Of a stretch of DNA of 64,000 nucleotides, positions 8,481 to 17,793 are shown piece by piece. Positions within the stretch are counted from its first letter, which is position 1. The number at the start of each line of letters is the position of its first letter. Position numbers and translations under genes: made by a program. This DNA comes from Maribacter sp. MJ134 (GTDB lineage Bacteria; Bacteroidota; Bacteroidia; Flavobacteriales; Flavobacteriaceae): contig NZ_CP034570.1 in assembly GCF_003970695.1 (NCBI RefSeq), positions 1,178,001-1,242,000 of the forward strand. The letters are read 5' to 3'. The notes under the pieces are model-generated. The model did no database searches and was not told the origin of the DNA. It saw only the letters and a program-made list of their open reading frames with translations.

Positions 8481-9617
8481 TCAACTAACAATACCCATTC
8501 TACCAAGATTCAAGGGTTGCTTTTTCCCGCCTTCGGCAATGGATTTATAAATGGCCTCTACTATAATCATGTCCCGTTTACCCATTTCGCCTGGGGCTAC
8601 ATTTACTGTATCTTTTAGAATATGTTTGGAAAAATCATCCATTTGTAAAGCCTGTTGTCTTTTATGTGGAAACTTAATTTCATTTCCCTTGGATGTTCTT
8701 CCGCTTATAGGTCCATAACTATGTGCTGGTTCAAGTTCAAACCAACCCCTATCTCCATGAACTTTTAAGCGATTACCATTGGCATTATGAGAAGTCATCA
8801 TATGCGCAACGGCACCATTAGCAAACTCAAATTGCGCTGTTATGGTCTCGTCCGTATCCTTAAAATAATCCGGTCTTGTACTAAATTCCTGAGCGCTCAC
8901 GGATATGGGGTTTTGTCCGGCACCATAAATAGAAGTCTGTATGGAGTATACGCCCATATTCACTAAAGCACCTCCTCCTGACAAGGAACGATTTAAGCGC
9001 CATTGCTCCGGATTTCCTCTTGAAATATAAGCCGCATCAGAAGATACAAAAGTAACTTCGCCAAAGGTTTTTTCTTTCACATACTTCTTCACTTCATTGG
9101 TATACGGGTCGGATTGCATGCGATAACCAACGCTTAATTTAACATTGGCTTCCTTACATGCCGCAATAATTGCATCGCATTCGGCAACGCTAACTGCCAT
9201 GGGTTTTTCGCATATCACGTGTTTACCTGCCTTTGCTGCCCTAATACAGAAATCTGCATGCATGCTATTGGGTAGTACCACATAAACAATGTCTATATCA
9301 GGATTATCGGCAATGGTGTCAAAATTTTCATAATTATAGATATTGGTATCCCTTATATCGTATTTCTGCTTCCAAATAGTCTCTTTCTCTTTAGTCCCTG
9401 TGACTATTCCCGCTAAATAACAATGATCAGTAACCTGTAATGAGGGTGCAAGTTGCCCGGTACTATAACTACCCAAGCCTACTAAAGCGACCCCTAATTT
9501 GGTTTTGTTCTGAGTATTTGTATTTGCACAGGCCAGCGCGGTACCACCAAGTAGAGCAGCACTTGTGAGTCCCCTACCTAAGGTAATGGAAAAATCACGT
9601 CTCGAAAGTTTGTCCAT
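8481..9617 (-). CDS. Gfo/Idh/MocA-family oxidoreductase with a Tat signal
   Basis: A 378-residue NAD(P)-dependent sugar-type oxidoreductase. SRRDFSI at residues 5-11 is a twin-arginine signal, and the hydrophobic stretch ends in ALAC (Cys30), a possible lipobox. The Rossmann fold starts at VALVGLGSYS (about 43-52), and the family EKP motif is at 137-139 (VICEKPM). A C-terminal alpha/beta domain follows. Exported members act on free or polymer-derived sugars, as in glucose-fructose oxidoreductase; the substrate here is unknown. It stands alone, divergent from the S10 peptidase. Confidence 0.88.
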   Translation of the reverse strand: MDKLSRRDFSITLGRGLTSAALLGGTALACANTNTQNKTKLGVALVGLGSYSTGQLAPSLQVTDHCYLAGIVTGTKEKETIWKQKYDIRDTNIYNYENFDTIADNPDIDIVYVVLPNSMHADFCIRAAKAGKHVICEKPMAVSVAECDAIIAACKEANVKLSVGYRMQSDPYTNEVKKYVKEKTFGEVTFVSSDAAYISRGNPEQWRLNRSLSGGGALVNMGVYSIQTSIYGAGQNPISVSAQEFSTRPDYFKDTDETITAQFEFANGAVAHMMTSHNANGNRLKVHGDRGWFELEPAHSYGPISGRTSKGNEIKFPHKRQQALQMDDFSKHILKDTVNVAPGEMGKRDMIIVEAIYKSIAEGGKKQPLNLGRMGIVS

Positions 9618-9738
9618 AAGTTGTATCCTATATTATTCTTAAATATACTAAGAAACGAGCTGTTATTAAATTGATTAGAAGAATAGAATTCTTTTCATTA
9701 AAAATGTATATTTTTAGAGGGACTAATTCAATCAAAAA

Positions 9739-11226
9739 ATGAAAAAATTACTTTCTTCCTTACTTGTTCTTACCATTTCGGCTTTTAGCTTTTCACAGGA
9801 AAGAACTATCCCCATAGATACAGCAATAACTACGCAACACAGTGTAACGATTAACGGCACTCCTATAAGTTATACTGCAAAAACAGGAACACAACCAGTT
9901 TGGGACGAAATGGGTAAGCCAACTGCTGCACTACACTACACGTATTATACTAGGAATAATGTCAAGAATCGCGCTTCAAGACCGTTATTAATTTCATTTA
10001 ATGGCGGCCCGGGTTCCGGCTCTGTGTGGATGCACTTGGCCTATACCGGACCAAGAGTGCTGAAAATTGATGATGAAGGTTATCCTGTACAGCCCTATGG
10101 TGTAAAGGAAAATCCTTTTTCTGTTCTAGACGTGACCGATATTGTGTATGTAAATCCTGCCAATACGGGGTATTCCAGGACAATTCCCGAAACTGGTAAA
10201 GAAGTAGATCGCGAAAAGTTTTTTGGCATCAATGCGGATATAAAATATTTAGCGGAATGGTTAAATACGTTCGTGACTCGCAACAATAGATGGCGTTCCC
10301 CAAAGTATATCATTGGAGAAAGTTATGGAGGCACTAGGGTAATGGGACTTTCTTTGACACTACAAGAGCAGCAATGGATGTATCTCAACGGAGTAATTAT
10401 GGTTTCTCCAGCAGATTATAAGGTTATTAGGGTTGGCGGACCCGTATCCGACGCATTAAAACTACCCTATTTTACGGCTGCCGCTTGGCACCATAAGGCC
10501 TTACCACCGGAATTACAGGCTAAAGATTTATTAGAAGTTTTACCCGAGTCCGAAGCGTATACCATTAATTCTCTTATCCCTGCAATTGCAAAAGGTGGTT
10601 TTATCTCTGATAGTGAGCGCCAAGCAGCTGCGAAAAAAATGGCCTATTATTCCGGTTTAAATGAAAAAGATATTTTAGACCAAAACCTGTCAGTACCCAC
10701 ATCTTTCTTCTGGAAAAACCTTTTAAAAGAAAAAGGTGGTTATACGGTAGGGCGACTAGATTCCCGTTATTTGGGAATAGACAAAAACCTTATGGGTACT
10801 AGGCCCGACTATAATTCGGAATTAACTTCTTGGCTTCATAGCTTTACGCCGGCTATTAATTATTATTTGCAAGAAGAACTAAAGTTTAAAACGGATATTA
10901 AATATAATATGTTCGGCCCTGTGCATCCTTGGAACAATGAAAATGATAATACTAGGGATGATTTAAGACTAGCTATGGCACAAAACCCATATTTAAACGT
11001 GATGGTGCAGTCCGGATATTACGACGGTGCCACTACATATTTCAATGCAAAGTACACCATGTGGCAGGTAGACCCTAGTGGAAGAATGAAAGACCGTTTT
11101 AGCTTCAAAGGATACCGTTCTGGGCACATGATGTACCTTAGAAGGGAAGATTTGAAAAATGCCAATGATGACATCAGGGCATTTATCTCAAAAACATTGG
11201 CAAACGGAAAAAGTGCCAAATACTAG
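9739..11226 (+). CDS. Secreted S10 serine carboxypeptidase
   Basis: A 495-residue protein with a signal peptide ending near SFSQ (residue 20). Family S10 motifs are NGGPGSGS (88-95), with the catalytic Ser195 in GESYGG (193-198) and His463 in YRSGHMMY. The Asp of the triad is probably in the YYDGATTYFN region. S10 enzymes remove C-terminal residues from peptides; this one would work in the periplasm or outside. Its 3' end overlaps the convergent neighbour by 4 bases. Confidence 0.92.
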   Translation: MKKLLSSLLVLTISAFSFSQERTIPIDTAITTQHSVTINGTPISYTAKTGTQPVWDEMGKPTAALHYTYYTRNNVKNRASRPLLISFNGGPGSGSVWMHLAYTGPRVLKIDDEGYPVQPYGVKENPFSVLDVTDIVYVNPANTGYSRTIPETGKEVDREKFFGINADIKYLAEWLNTFVTRNNRWRSPKYIIGESYGGTRVMGLSLTLQEQQWMYLNGVIMVSPADYKVIRVGGPVSDALKLPYFTAAAWHHKALPPELQAKDLLEVLPESEAYTINSLIPAIAKGGFISDSERQAAAKKMAYYSGLNEKDILDQNLSVPTSFFWKNLLKEKGGYTVGRLDSRYLGIDKNLMGTRPDYNSELTSWLHSFTPAINYYLQEELKFKTDIKYNMFGPVHPWNNENDNTRDDLRLAMAQNPYLNVMVQSGYYDGATTYFNAKYTMWQVDPSGRMKDRFSFKGYRSGHMMYLRREDLKNANDDIRAFISKTLANGKSAKY

Positions 11227-11681
11227 TTTCCTTGAAGTACTTTTGGGGATATAGCAAGTACGTAAAGGGAAGGATAGGCCTGTTTCCCCTCTTTAGATAA
11301 TTCTGGAATTAAGAGACCATTGGCTCCTATGGCATCCCTAAATTGCTGTGCACGACGCCTTTTTTTGCGTTGCTTAAAAATATCGATGGTTACTCCTACG
11401 CTTGCTCCTCCTAAAACTGTGGCCAACAAGTCGTCATTGTCCCAACCATCATATTGGGCCTTGTCTATACTCTCTTTTGCCAGCCCTATCAAAATACTCC
11501 CGCCCACTGAGCCTACAAAGGTCCAGGTCCTGTTTCCCTTTGAAATTTGACTGGCCACACCAGCGCCAACTAGACCATATAGATTGCCTCCTAAAAAATG
11601 AAGTGCCTTATCACTTTCTACCTGGGCATTGGTCTTCCAAATAAAACAAAGGAGTATAAGAAGTACAAAAACTTTTTTCAT
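11223..11681 (-). CDS. Exported protein of unknown function, DUF2279/YfiM-like
   Basis: 152 residues with a signal peptide (to about residue 20, TNAQ). After it comes DKALHFLGGNL, which resembles the DKxxH motif of YfiM/DUF2279-type envelope proteins. Two glycine-rich hydrophobic stretches follow (about 35-47 and 56-65), then a very basic RKKRRRAQQ segment. No enzymatic motif is visible. Convergent with the S10 peptidase. Confidence 0.55.
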   Translation of the reverse strand: MKKVFVLLILLCFIWKTNAQVESDKALHFLGGNLYGLVGAGVASQISKGNRTWTFVGSVGGSILIGLAKESIDKAQYDGWDNDDLLATVLGGASVGVTIDIFKQRKKRRRAQQFRDAIGANGLLIPELSKEGKQAYPSLYVLAISPKVLQGN

Positions 11682-11802
11682 AACATTGCAAAGATATTAA
11701 TATCAAACAACAAGGTTATTGGAATAACACCACTCTTTTTATTAGAGCGGTAAACAGAAATCAAGATTTAAAAAATATTATCTTAGGTATTTAATACGCC
11801 AT

Positions 11803-12255
11803 ATGGAAATAAAAACATTTTTAAAAACGCTTAGCTTTATGCATTTGGCACTTGTTATAGGGCTATCTATATTTACCGTGCTTGCTTATACTCAAAATAT
11901 GGATTTCAATACAGAAACGGACACAAAAAATGTGCTTCTGTATATAGTGCCAATTGCAGCGCTGATAGGTTATTTCGGAAGTCAGTTCCTATTTAAAAAA
12001 TTACTGATGAGAATTACTGATACGGACTCTTTAGAGGAGAAACTAAAAAAATATCAATCTGCATCGCACCTAAAGTACGCTTTGATAGAAGCTCCGGCAT
12101 TTCTTGCCCTATTCGCATACTATAACTCCGGAAACGCACTGCCTTTGGTTATCACCGTATGCCTTTTGGTTTATTTATTCGTTCAAAAACCGAGTAAGCA
12201 AAAAATCTTAATGGAAATTCCATTAACTATGGAGCAAAGAAGAGAATTGGAGTAA
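11803..12255 (+). CDS. Four-helix integral membrane protein of unknown function
   Basis: 150 residues with hydrophobic segments at about 13-30, 46-62, 90-107 and 112-128, and a charged linker with TDTDSLEEKLKKYQ between the second and third. Similar small membrane proteins are common in flavobacteria but have no assigned role. The SGNH hydrolase coding start follows 114 bases later on the same strand. Confidence 0.6.
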   Translation: MEIKTFLKTLSFMHLALVIGLSIFTVLAYTQNMDFNTETDTKNVLLYIVPIAALIGYFGSQFLFKKLLMRITDTDSLEEKLKKYQSASHLKYALIEAPAFLALFAYYNSGNALPLVITVCLLVYLFVQKPSKQKILMEIPLTMEQRRELE

Positions 12256-12369
12256 ATGACCATGGACATGCTTATGGGGCGTAGGAAGGAAAGCCAATAT
12301 TTTTTTCGACGCATGCGTCTGGAGTATTATAAATCTCGCTTATCGAGTACTATTAAAACAAACGACATT

Positions 12370-13056
12370 ATGAAAAATTATACGCTAATACTTATGGGTA
12401 TTTTTAGTTTTCTAACAGGTTTCCAAGAAACCGTAGCACAAGATTGGGCGGATTTAGGCCACTTCAAAAAGGCCAATAATCGTATAGAGGGGCCAAAAGA
12501 AAATGAGGACAGGGTGGTATTTATGGGGAATTCCATAACCATAGGCTGGTTGAATGCTAGGCCTTCTTTTTTTAAGGATAAACCCTATATTAACCGTGGT
12601 ATTAGTGGTCAGACGACACCACAGATGCTCATTAGGTTTCGGCAAGATGTCATAGACCTTCAGCCAAAGGTAGTCGTAATTTTAGCCGGCACAAATGATA
12701 TTGCTGGTAATACAGGTCCGTCCACTCTTCCAATGATATTGGACAATATTAAAGGAATGGCGGAGCTTGCCGCTGCAAACAATATTAAGGTTATACTATC
12801 TTCCACCCTACCCGCTTACGACTATCCTTGGAGACCTGGATTAAAGCCCAATGAAAAAATTCCAGTATTGAATGCAATGATTAAAGCATATGCAGAGACG
12901 AATGGTCATGTTTATCTCGATTATTTTTCTGCAATGGCGGACGAACGTAACGGATTACCAAAAAAATATGCAGATGATGAAGTTCACCCAACCGTTGCAG
13001 GATACAAAGTAATGGAACCTATGGTAGAAGCTGCTATAGCATCCGCCCTTAAATAA
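12370..13056 (+). CDS. Secreted SGNH/GDSL-type esterase
   Basis: About 228 residues starting at ATG 12370, which gives a clean signal peptide ending in TVAQ (residue 24). An in-frame ATG at 12256 would add an implausible basic extension. Block I is FMGNSITIGW with nucleophile Ser55; block II is the glycine in GISGQTT (78-83); block III is GTNDI (107-111); block V is DEVH with Asp203 and His206. This family includes acetylhydrolases and acyl esterases acting on carbohydrates or lipids. The flavoprotein gene starts 8 bases downstream, so they form an operon. Confidence 0.9.
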   Translation: MKNYTLILMGIFSFLTGFQETVAQDWADLGHFKKANNRIEGPKENEDRVVFMGNSITIGWLNARPSFFKDKPYINRGISGQTTPQMLIRFRQDVIDLQPKVVVILAGTNDIAGNTGPSTLPMILDNIKGMAELAAANNIKVILSSTLPAYDYPWRPGLKPNEKIPVLNAMIKAYAETNGHVYLDYFSAMADERNGLPKKYADDEVHPTVAGYKVMEPMVEAAIASALK

Positions 13057-13063
13057 ATATTCA

Positions 13064-14749
13064 TTGAAAGAGACCAACGCAAATTGGGATACTATCATAA
13101 TTGGTTCTGGTGCCGGAGGTCTGGCAGCGGCCATTTGCTTATCTAGAGCCGGTAAAAAAGTATTGGTCCTAGAACAGCATGACGTTCCCGGAGGTTGGTG
13201 CCATAGTTTTTATCTTCATGGTCATAGATTTACACCGGGTGTACATTATATAGGTCTTTTAGGCGAGGGAGAAGCTACAAGTGATTTATACAAGGGCTTG
13301 GGAATAGCCAACGACCTCGTATTCTTTAGGATGAATCCGAAGGCCTATGAACATGTACATATCGGGGATTATCGTTTTGATTTTCCGGATAATCCTAAAG
13401 AATTGGAGGAGCGTTTAATAAAAGCATTCCCCAAAGAGGAGAAGGGAATAAAGAAATACTTAAAGTTGATCCGCTTAGCAAGTGAAGAACTTTATTCACT
13501 CCCGTACATTAAGGGGTTCTGGCAGAAACTAACACTACCATACCGTACGCGTCATTTTGGAAAGTATGGCCTTTTTAGTCTCCGCAGGGTTATCAATTGG
13601 CATATCAAGGATCCATTACTTAAGAATATTCTAAACATACAGTGCGGTGATCATGGAGTGCAGCCTAGAAAAGCAGCTTTCATCTTGCATGCAGCACTGA
13701 TGTTCCATTATTTTAAAGGAGGATATTATCCCATGGGCGGTGGCGGTGCTCTTATTAAAGCAATGACCAATGCCATCAAAAAACACGACGGCGTCATTAA
13801 AACAAGTACAGCCGTAAGTAAAATAGTCCTGGATAATTCTGTAGAAAAAAAAGCCATTGGCGTGGAACTCGAAAATGGCACCACACTATTTGCTAATAAT
13901 ATAATTTCCAATGCCGATGTAGGAATAACGTATAATCAGTTGGTAGGCCGGGAGAATCTTAGCGCTAAGCTCCTTAAAAAGTTAGATAAAACTATATATT
14001 CCTGCACCTCTTTGATGTTATTTTTAACCGTAGAAATGGACCTTAAAAAATCTGGACTAGATTCTGGTAATATCTGGATGATGCCGGACAAAGATGCCGA
14101 TGATTATTACGATGGCGCTATGCAAAAGGATATTTTACAGGGAGAAGCGTTTGAAGGAATGTTTGTAAGTTGCACTACATTAAAAGATCCCACAAGTTTT
14201 GATGGCAAGCATCATAGTATTGAAGCAATTACCTTTATCAATTACCAAGCCTTTGAAAAATTTAAAAACGAGACAGATGAAAGATCTTCCGCCTACCTTG
14301 AGTTCAAGGCCAAACTAACCGATAAAATGATAAATGGACTAGAAAAAGTAGTTCCCGGAATCAGAGATCATATTGTTTCTAAAGATTTAGGCACACCGAT
14401 TACTAATGAATATTACATTAATACAACCAAAGGTAATGTGTATGGCACTGAAAAAAGTTTAAAACATATTGGACCGTTCGCCTTCAAGGCCAAGAGCGAA
14501 ATAGAAAACCTGTATCTCTGCGGTGCCAGTATACTCTCACATGGCGTTGCAGGCGCCAGCCATTCTGGTGTGGCAACCGCAGCGGTAATTTTAGGATGCA
14601 CGCCAGATGAGCTTAAAGAACCTCTTCCAGACCAACAGTTAATTGTGTTAGAAGCTGAGGCAGATGCAAACACCTATCCCGAGCACATTAGGAAAAAGAT
14701 TGATTTGAGACAGAAAAGGGCCAAAGCCAAATTATCGGTAGAAACGTAA
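13064..14749 (+). CDS. FAD-dependent oxidoreductase, retinol-saturase/carotenoid-isomerase-like
   Basis: 561 residues with an N-terminal dinucleotide fold, IIIGSGAGGLAAA (about 11-23), and Glu37 binding the ribose. A C-terminal FAD-binding segment is visible at GASILSHGVAGASHSG. The overall pattern (GVHYIGLLGEG, PMGGGGALIKAM) is that of CrtISO/RetSat-type enzymes, which reduce or isomerise polyenes such as carotenoids or retinoids. The substrate cannot be told from sequence. It starts at TTG; the next residues lead directly into the FAD fold and no upstream ATG is in frame. Co-transcribed with the SGNH hydrolase. Confidence 0.85.
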   Translation: MKETNANWDTIIIGSGAGGLAAAICLSRAGKKVLVLEQHDVPGGWCHSFYLHGHRFTPGVHYIGLLGEGEATSDLYKGLGIANDLVFFRMNPKAYEHVHIGDYRFDFPDNPKELEERLIKAFPKEEKGIKKYLKLIRLASEELYSLPYIKGFWQKLTLPYRTRHFGKYGLFSLRRVINWHIKDPLLKNILNIQCGDHGVQPRKAAFILHAALMFHYFKGGYYPMGGGGALIKAMTNAIKKHDGVIKTSTAVSKIVLDNSVEKKAIGVELENGTTLFANNIISNADVGITYNQLVGRENLSAKLLKKLDKTIYSCTSLMLFLTVEMDLKKSGLDSGNIWMMPDKDADDYYDGAMQKDILQGEAFEGMFVSCTTLKDPTSFDGKHHSIEAITFINYQAFEKFKNETDERSSAYLEFKAKLTDKMINGLEKVVPGIRDHIVSKDLGTPITNEYYINTTKGNVYGTEKSLKHIGPFAFKAKSEIENLYLCGASILSHGVAGASHSGVATAAVILGCTPDELKEPLPDQQLIVLEAEADANTYPEHIRKKIDLRQKRAKAKLSVET

Positions 14750-14759
14750 TACTGAATTT

Positions 14760-15626
14760 TTATTGGTACAGTAACGGAAAAAACTTACCCTGCATCTTCT
14801 CCCCTTTTTTAATAGGTGGTACCCCTTTCAACAATTCTTCATCCGTATTACTTACCGTACCATCAGCAAAGACATTGAGCACAAATGCTCTTCTAGGCCT
14901 GTCCGACTTATTTTCAAAGGAACCCTGAACTAGTAGCGGATGATGAAAAGTAGCGTACCCCTTTTGTAGCTCAATGGGTACAGGTTTAAACTCTTCTTTT
15001 TGTTGTTCGGTCAGATAGTTCATTATTCCATTCATGTCACCCGCTAGCACCGGTGCCTCTAAAAGCCCCCATTTATGGCTCTTGGGAATATAGTGTAAGC
15101 AACCGTTTTCGGTCGTTGCATCATCCAGTCCGGTCCAACAAGTTAAATGCTGCATGGCAACGGTTCTTGTCCAATAGGAATAATCCTGATGCCACGCAAC
15201 GACCCCGCCATGTTTGGAAGGTTTATAGAAAAGCTGGTCATGCCAAAACCGTACAGATTTATTCTCTAAAAGTTGATGTGCTGCCATTACAAATGCAGGA
15301 TTCCACAAGACATCGTGGAATCCTTGAGTAATTCTCCAATGTCCTAAAGAATGGAATAATATATTATCAGAATCGGCAGATTCATTACTATGAAATTCAT
15401 AGAACAACGAATGTCCAGTATAGTTGGGGTCTATAATTTCTGCTAACTCCTTACACAATTGTTCTACGCAATCAGTATCTAAAAGTTTAATACCCGACAC
15501 ATAGCCAAAATCATGAAAATGCTGTACTTGCTCCTTAGTAAGTCTGTACTGTTCCCATTCTTCCTTAGTAGTAGGCCAATTGAACAATTCCGACACCAAT
15601 TCATGTATATCCGCTAAGTCTTTCAT
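14760..15626 (-). CDS. Phytanoyl-CoA dioxygenase-family protein with an altered distal iron ligand
   Basis: 288 residues of the PhyH family of Fe(II)/2-oxoglutarate oxygenases. The HxD pair is visible as His146 and Asp148 in AWHQDYSYW. The distal site reads FHHPLLVQGSFEN (227-239), where the usual HGS is QGS: the expected iron-binding His is Gln234. His228/His229 are close by and might substitute. The oxoglutarate-binding Arg is probably in SDRPRRAF. Members hydroxylate small molecules or lipids. Convergent with the flavoprotein gene, 10 bases apart. Function uncertain. Confidence 0.82.
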   Translation of the reverse strand: MKDLADIHELVSELFNWPTTKEEWEQYRLTKEQVQHFHDFGYVSGIKLLDTDCVEQLCKELAEIIDPNYTGHSLFYEFHSNESADSDNILFHSLGHWRITQGFHDVLWNPAFVMAAHQLLENKSVRFWHDQLFYKPSKHGGVVAWHQDYSYWTRTVAMQHLTCWTGLDDATTENGCLHYIPKSHKWGLLEAPVLAGDMNGIMNYLTEQQKEEFKPVPIELQKGYATFHHPLLVQGSFENKSDRPRRAFVLNVFADGTVSNTDEELLKGVPPIKKGEKMQGKFFPLLYQ

Positions 15627-15862
15627 ATATCTGTTTGTAAGAATTAATCACTATGAAAGTCAAAACATACGCATATGATATTAATAAACGAAATTTTTAA
15701 GACCAATAACGCACCTGAAAAAGCAGATGATCTCAGGGCAAGCATGGGCGGTATTAGTCTAAAAACCTAAATTCTGTTAGACCCAAGCGTTGGAGTGTTA
15801 TAAATCGTGATCATCACTTAAATTAACTATTATCGGACATGTGCTGTAGACTTCTTTTTTGC

Positions 15863-15870
15863 TATTTTTG
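15863..15870 (+). promoter_or_regulatory. Candidate -7 element for the M28 peptidase gene
   Basis: TATTTTTG matches TAnnTTTG and ends 23 bases before the ATG at 15894. This spacing favours 15894 over an ATG at 15882 as the start. No clear -33 TTG is visible. Confidence 0.45.
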
Positions 15871-15893
15871 ATAAACTTTTGATGACTAATAAA

Positions 15894-17459
15894 ATGAAAA
15901 AATCGCTATTAATTATTGCGGGTATCCTTGCCTCTTGTAACAGCGCTCAGAAAACGGTAACTCCTTCTGAACAGCAAGTTACCGTTAAAGCTGTTGACCC
16001 TGTTGTATATGCTGAAACTATTACAGAAGGGGAATTAAAAGATCATCTTTACATTTATGCCTCCGATGAATTTGAAGGCCGAGAAACCGGTGAACCGGGA
16101 CAAAAAAAGGCAATTGCTTATTTGAAAACGGCCTATGAGAAATTGGGTATTCCACCAGCGAAAAAGGATGGTGATTATTTTCAAAAAGTACCGCTAGAAG
16201 TAAGTAAACTTCCTGTAGGTAAACTAATCCTTAACAATACCGATTATTTACAGGGAGAACATGTCCTGACGTTCAATGCTGCGGATTTTTCTGATGATGA
16301 GATAGTCTACGTGGGTTATGGTGTTGAAGAAGACACGTATTCTGATTACAAGGGAATGGACCTAATGGGTAAAATTGTTCTCGTTAAATCCGGTGAACCA
16401 AAAAACACTGATGGAACCTATAAATTATCAGGAACAGAAGAACGGTCAATGTGGAGTAACATGTCCGAATCATTAGGTAAGAGAATTGAGCTCGCAAAGG
16501 ATAAAGGTGCCAGAGGGGTGTTGTACTATGACGATAGCAATTTCAGTCGTTTTAAGAGAAGGTTCGATTATATGAGGACCAATGACAGCGGGCGCATGAG
16601 CCTAAAGGATAATGCGTCAGGAGATTTCTCAAGTATTTTTATTGATGAAACTATGGCAAAGGCTATATTTCCCGAAATAGCCGAAAACCATACTCCTTCC
16701 CTATTAGAAGCAAAGGTTTCCTTAAATTTTGAAAGCTCCAATGATGAAGTAAATTCGGAAAATGTCGTTGCCATACTAGAAGGGTCGGAAAAACCGAACG
16801 AATACGTAATCGTTTCTTCTCATCTTGATCATATCGGCGTTACGGCCAGTGGGGAAATTAACAATGGTGCTGATGATGATGGCTCTGGAACTGTAGCCCT
16901 TTTAGAAATTGCTGAAGCTTTCAAAAAAGCCAAGGACGCCGGTAACGGACCAAAACGATCTATAGTATTCTTGCATGTAACAGGAGAAGAAAAAGGACTT
17001 TTAGGCTCTCAATACTACACGGATGTAGCTCCCATATTTCCTTTAGATCAAACGGTAGCAAATTTAAACATTGACATGATAGGAAGAATAGACCCCGCGA
17101 GAGAAGGTGATAGAAACTACATTTATCTTATAGGGTCGGACAAGCTAAGTACCGAACTGCATGAACTCTCCGAGGAGATAAATTCAAAATATGCAAATAT
17201 AGAATTAGATTATACCTATAACGATGAGAACGACCCTAACCGTTTCTACTATAGAAGCGATCATTACAACTTTGCGAAGAATAACATTCCTATTATATTC
17301 TATTTTAATGGTACGCATGCGGATTATCACAAGCCAAGTGATACACCCGATAAAATAAACTATGATTTATTACAGAATAGGTCAAGGCTTATTTTCCACA
17401 CTGCTTGGGAAGTAGCGAACAGAGAAAATCGCGTAGTAGTTGATAAAGCCGGAAAATAA
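15894..17459 (+). CDS. M28-family zinc aminopeptidase, lipoprotein
   Basis: About 521 residues from ATG 15894; an ATG at 15882 is possible. The lipobox ILASC places the lipid on Cys15. A protease-associated (PA) domain probably spans about 90-270, inserted before the catalytic part. Zinc ligands are His310 (HLDH), Asp327 (GADDDGSG), Glu365-Glu366 (TGEEKG), Asp394 (NIDMIG) and His479 (DYHKPSD), all intact. It would trim N-terminal residues from peptides at the cell surface or in the periplasm. A shared terminator follows. Confidence 0.92.
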   Translation: MKKSLLIIAGILASCNSAQKTVTPSEQQVTVKAVDPVVYAETITEGELKDHLYIYASDEFEGRETGEPGQKKAIAYLKTAYEKLGIPPAKKDGDYFQKVPLEVSKLPVGKLILNNTDYLQGEHVLTFNAADFSDDEIVYVGYGVEEDTYSDYKGMDLMGKIVLVKSGEPKNTDGTYKLSGTEERSMWSNMSESLGKRIELAKDKGARGVLYYDDSNFSRFKRRFDYMRTNDSGRMSLKDNASGDFSSIFIDETMAKAIFPEIAENHTPSLLEAKVSLNFESSNDEVNSENVVAILEGSEKPNEYVIVSSHLDHIGVTASGEINNGADDDGSGTVALLEIAEAFKKAKDAGNGPKRSIVFLHVTGEEKGLLGSQYYTDVAPIFPLDQTVANLNIDMIGRIDPAREGDRNYIYLIGSDKLSTELHELSEEINSKYANIELDYTYNDENDPNRFYYRSDHYNFAKNNIPIIFYFNGTHADYHKPSDTPDKINYDLLQNRSRLIFHTAWEVANRENRVVVDKAGK

Positions 17460-17525
17460 TTCTATACCGCTACAACTTTAAACAAGATTTTGAGATTATA
17501 TATTGGTAATTTACACGACAATAAA

Positions 17526-17549
17526 AAACCCGAACATTAGTTCGGGTTT
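17526..17549. terminator. Bidirectional terminator between the M28 peptidase and tRNA-His
   Basis: A 9-bp perfect stem, AAACCCGAA with TTCGGGTTT, around a 6-base loop. T-rich tracts lie on both sides, so it can end the peptidase transcript on the plus strand and the tRNA-His transcript on the minus strand. Confidence 0.88.
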
Positions 17550-17568
17550 CTTGTTTTAACGCTCTTAG

Positions 17569-17643
17569 GGTGGAAGACCGGGTTCGAACCGGCGACCCTC
17601 GGTACCACAAACCGATGCTCTAACCAGCTGAGCTACAACCACC
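17569..17643 (-). tRNA. tRNA-His (anticodon GUG)
   Basis: A full cloverleaf on the minus strand: an extra 5' G at position -1 opposite C73, D stem GCTC/GAGC, an anticodon loop with GTG, and a T loop TTCGAAC. The G-1 is the identity element of tRNA-His. The acceptor stem contains two adjacent U-U mismatches (U5-U68, U6-U67). CCA is not encoded. A good promoter lies just upstream and a terminator just downstream. Confidence 0.95.
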
Positions 17644-17658
17644 ATATAATAGCGGTGG

Positions 17659-17689
17659 CAAAGGTAGATTTTTTTAAAGTATATTTCAA
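17659..17689 (-). promoter_or_regulatory. Promoter of tRNA-His
   Basis: On the minus strand TTG (17689-17687), a 20-base spacer and TACCTTTG (17666-17659) match the Bacteroidota sigma consensus. The -7 element ends 16 bases before the tRNA. Confidence 0.8.
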
Positions 17690-17793
17690 AATAAAAGAAG
17701 CTTTATTTAAAACATAATTCTCAAATTTATTATCTACATTAGACATCATATCGCATTGCCATAGTTGGTAATTTAACAGCCAAGGACTTTAAA

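Noticed and set aside
12256-12369. In-frame upstream start of the SGNH hydrolase
   Set aside because: It would add 38 mostly basic residues ahead of a normal signal peptide that starts at ATG 12370.
12520-12545. GNS in place of GDS in the SGNH block I
   Set aside because: Variation at this position is common in Bacteroidota SGNH enzymes; Ser55, GTND and the DxxH pair are intact.
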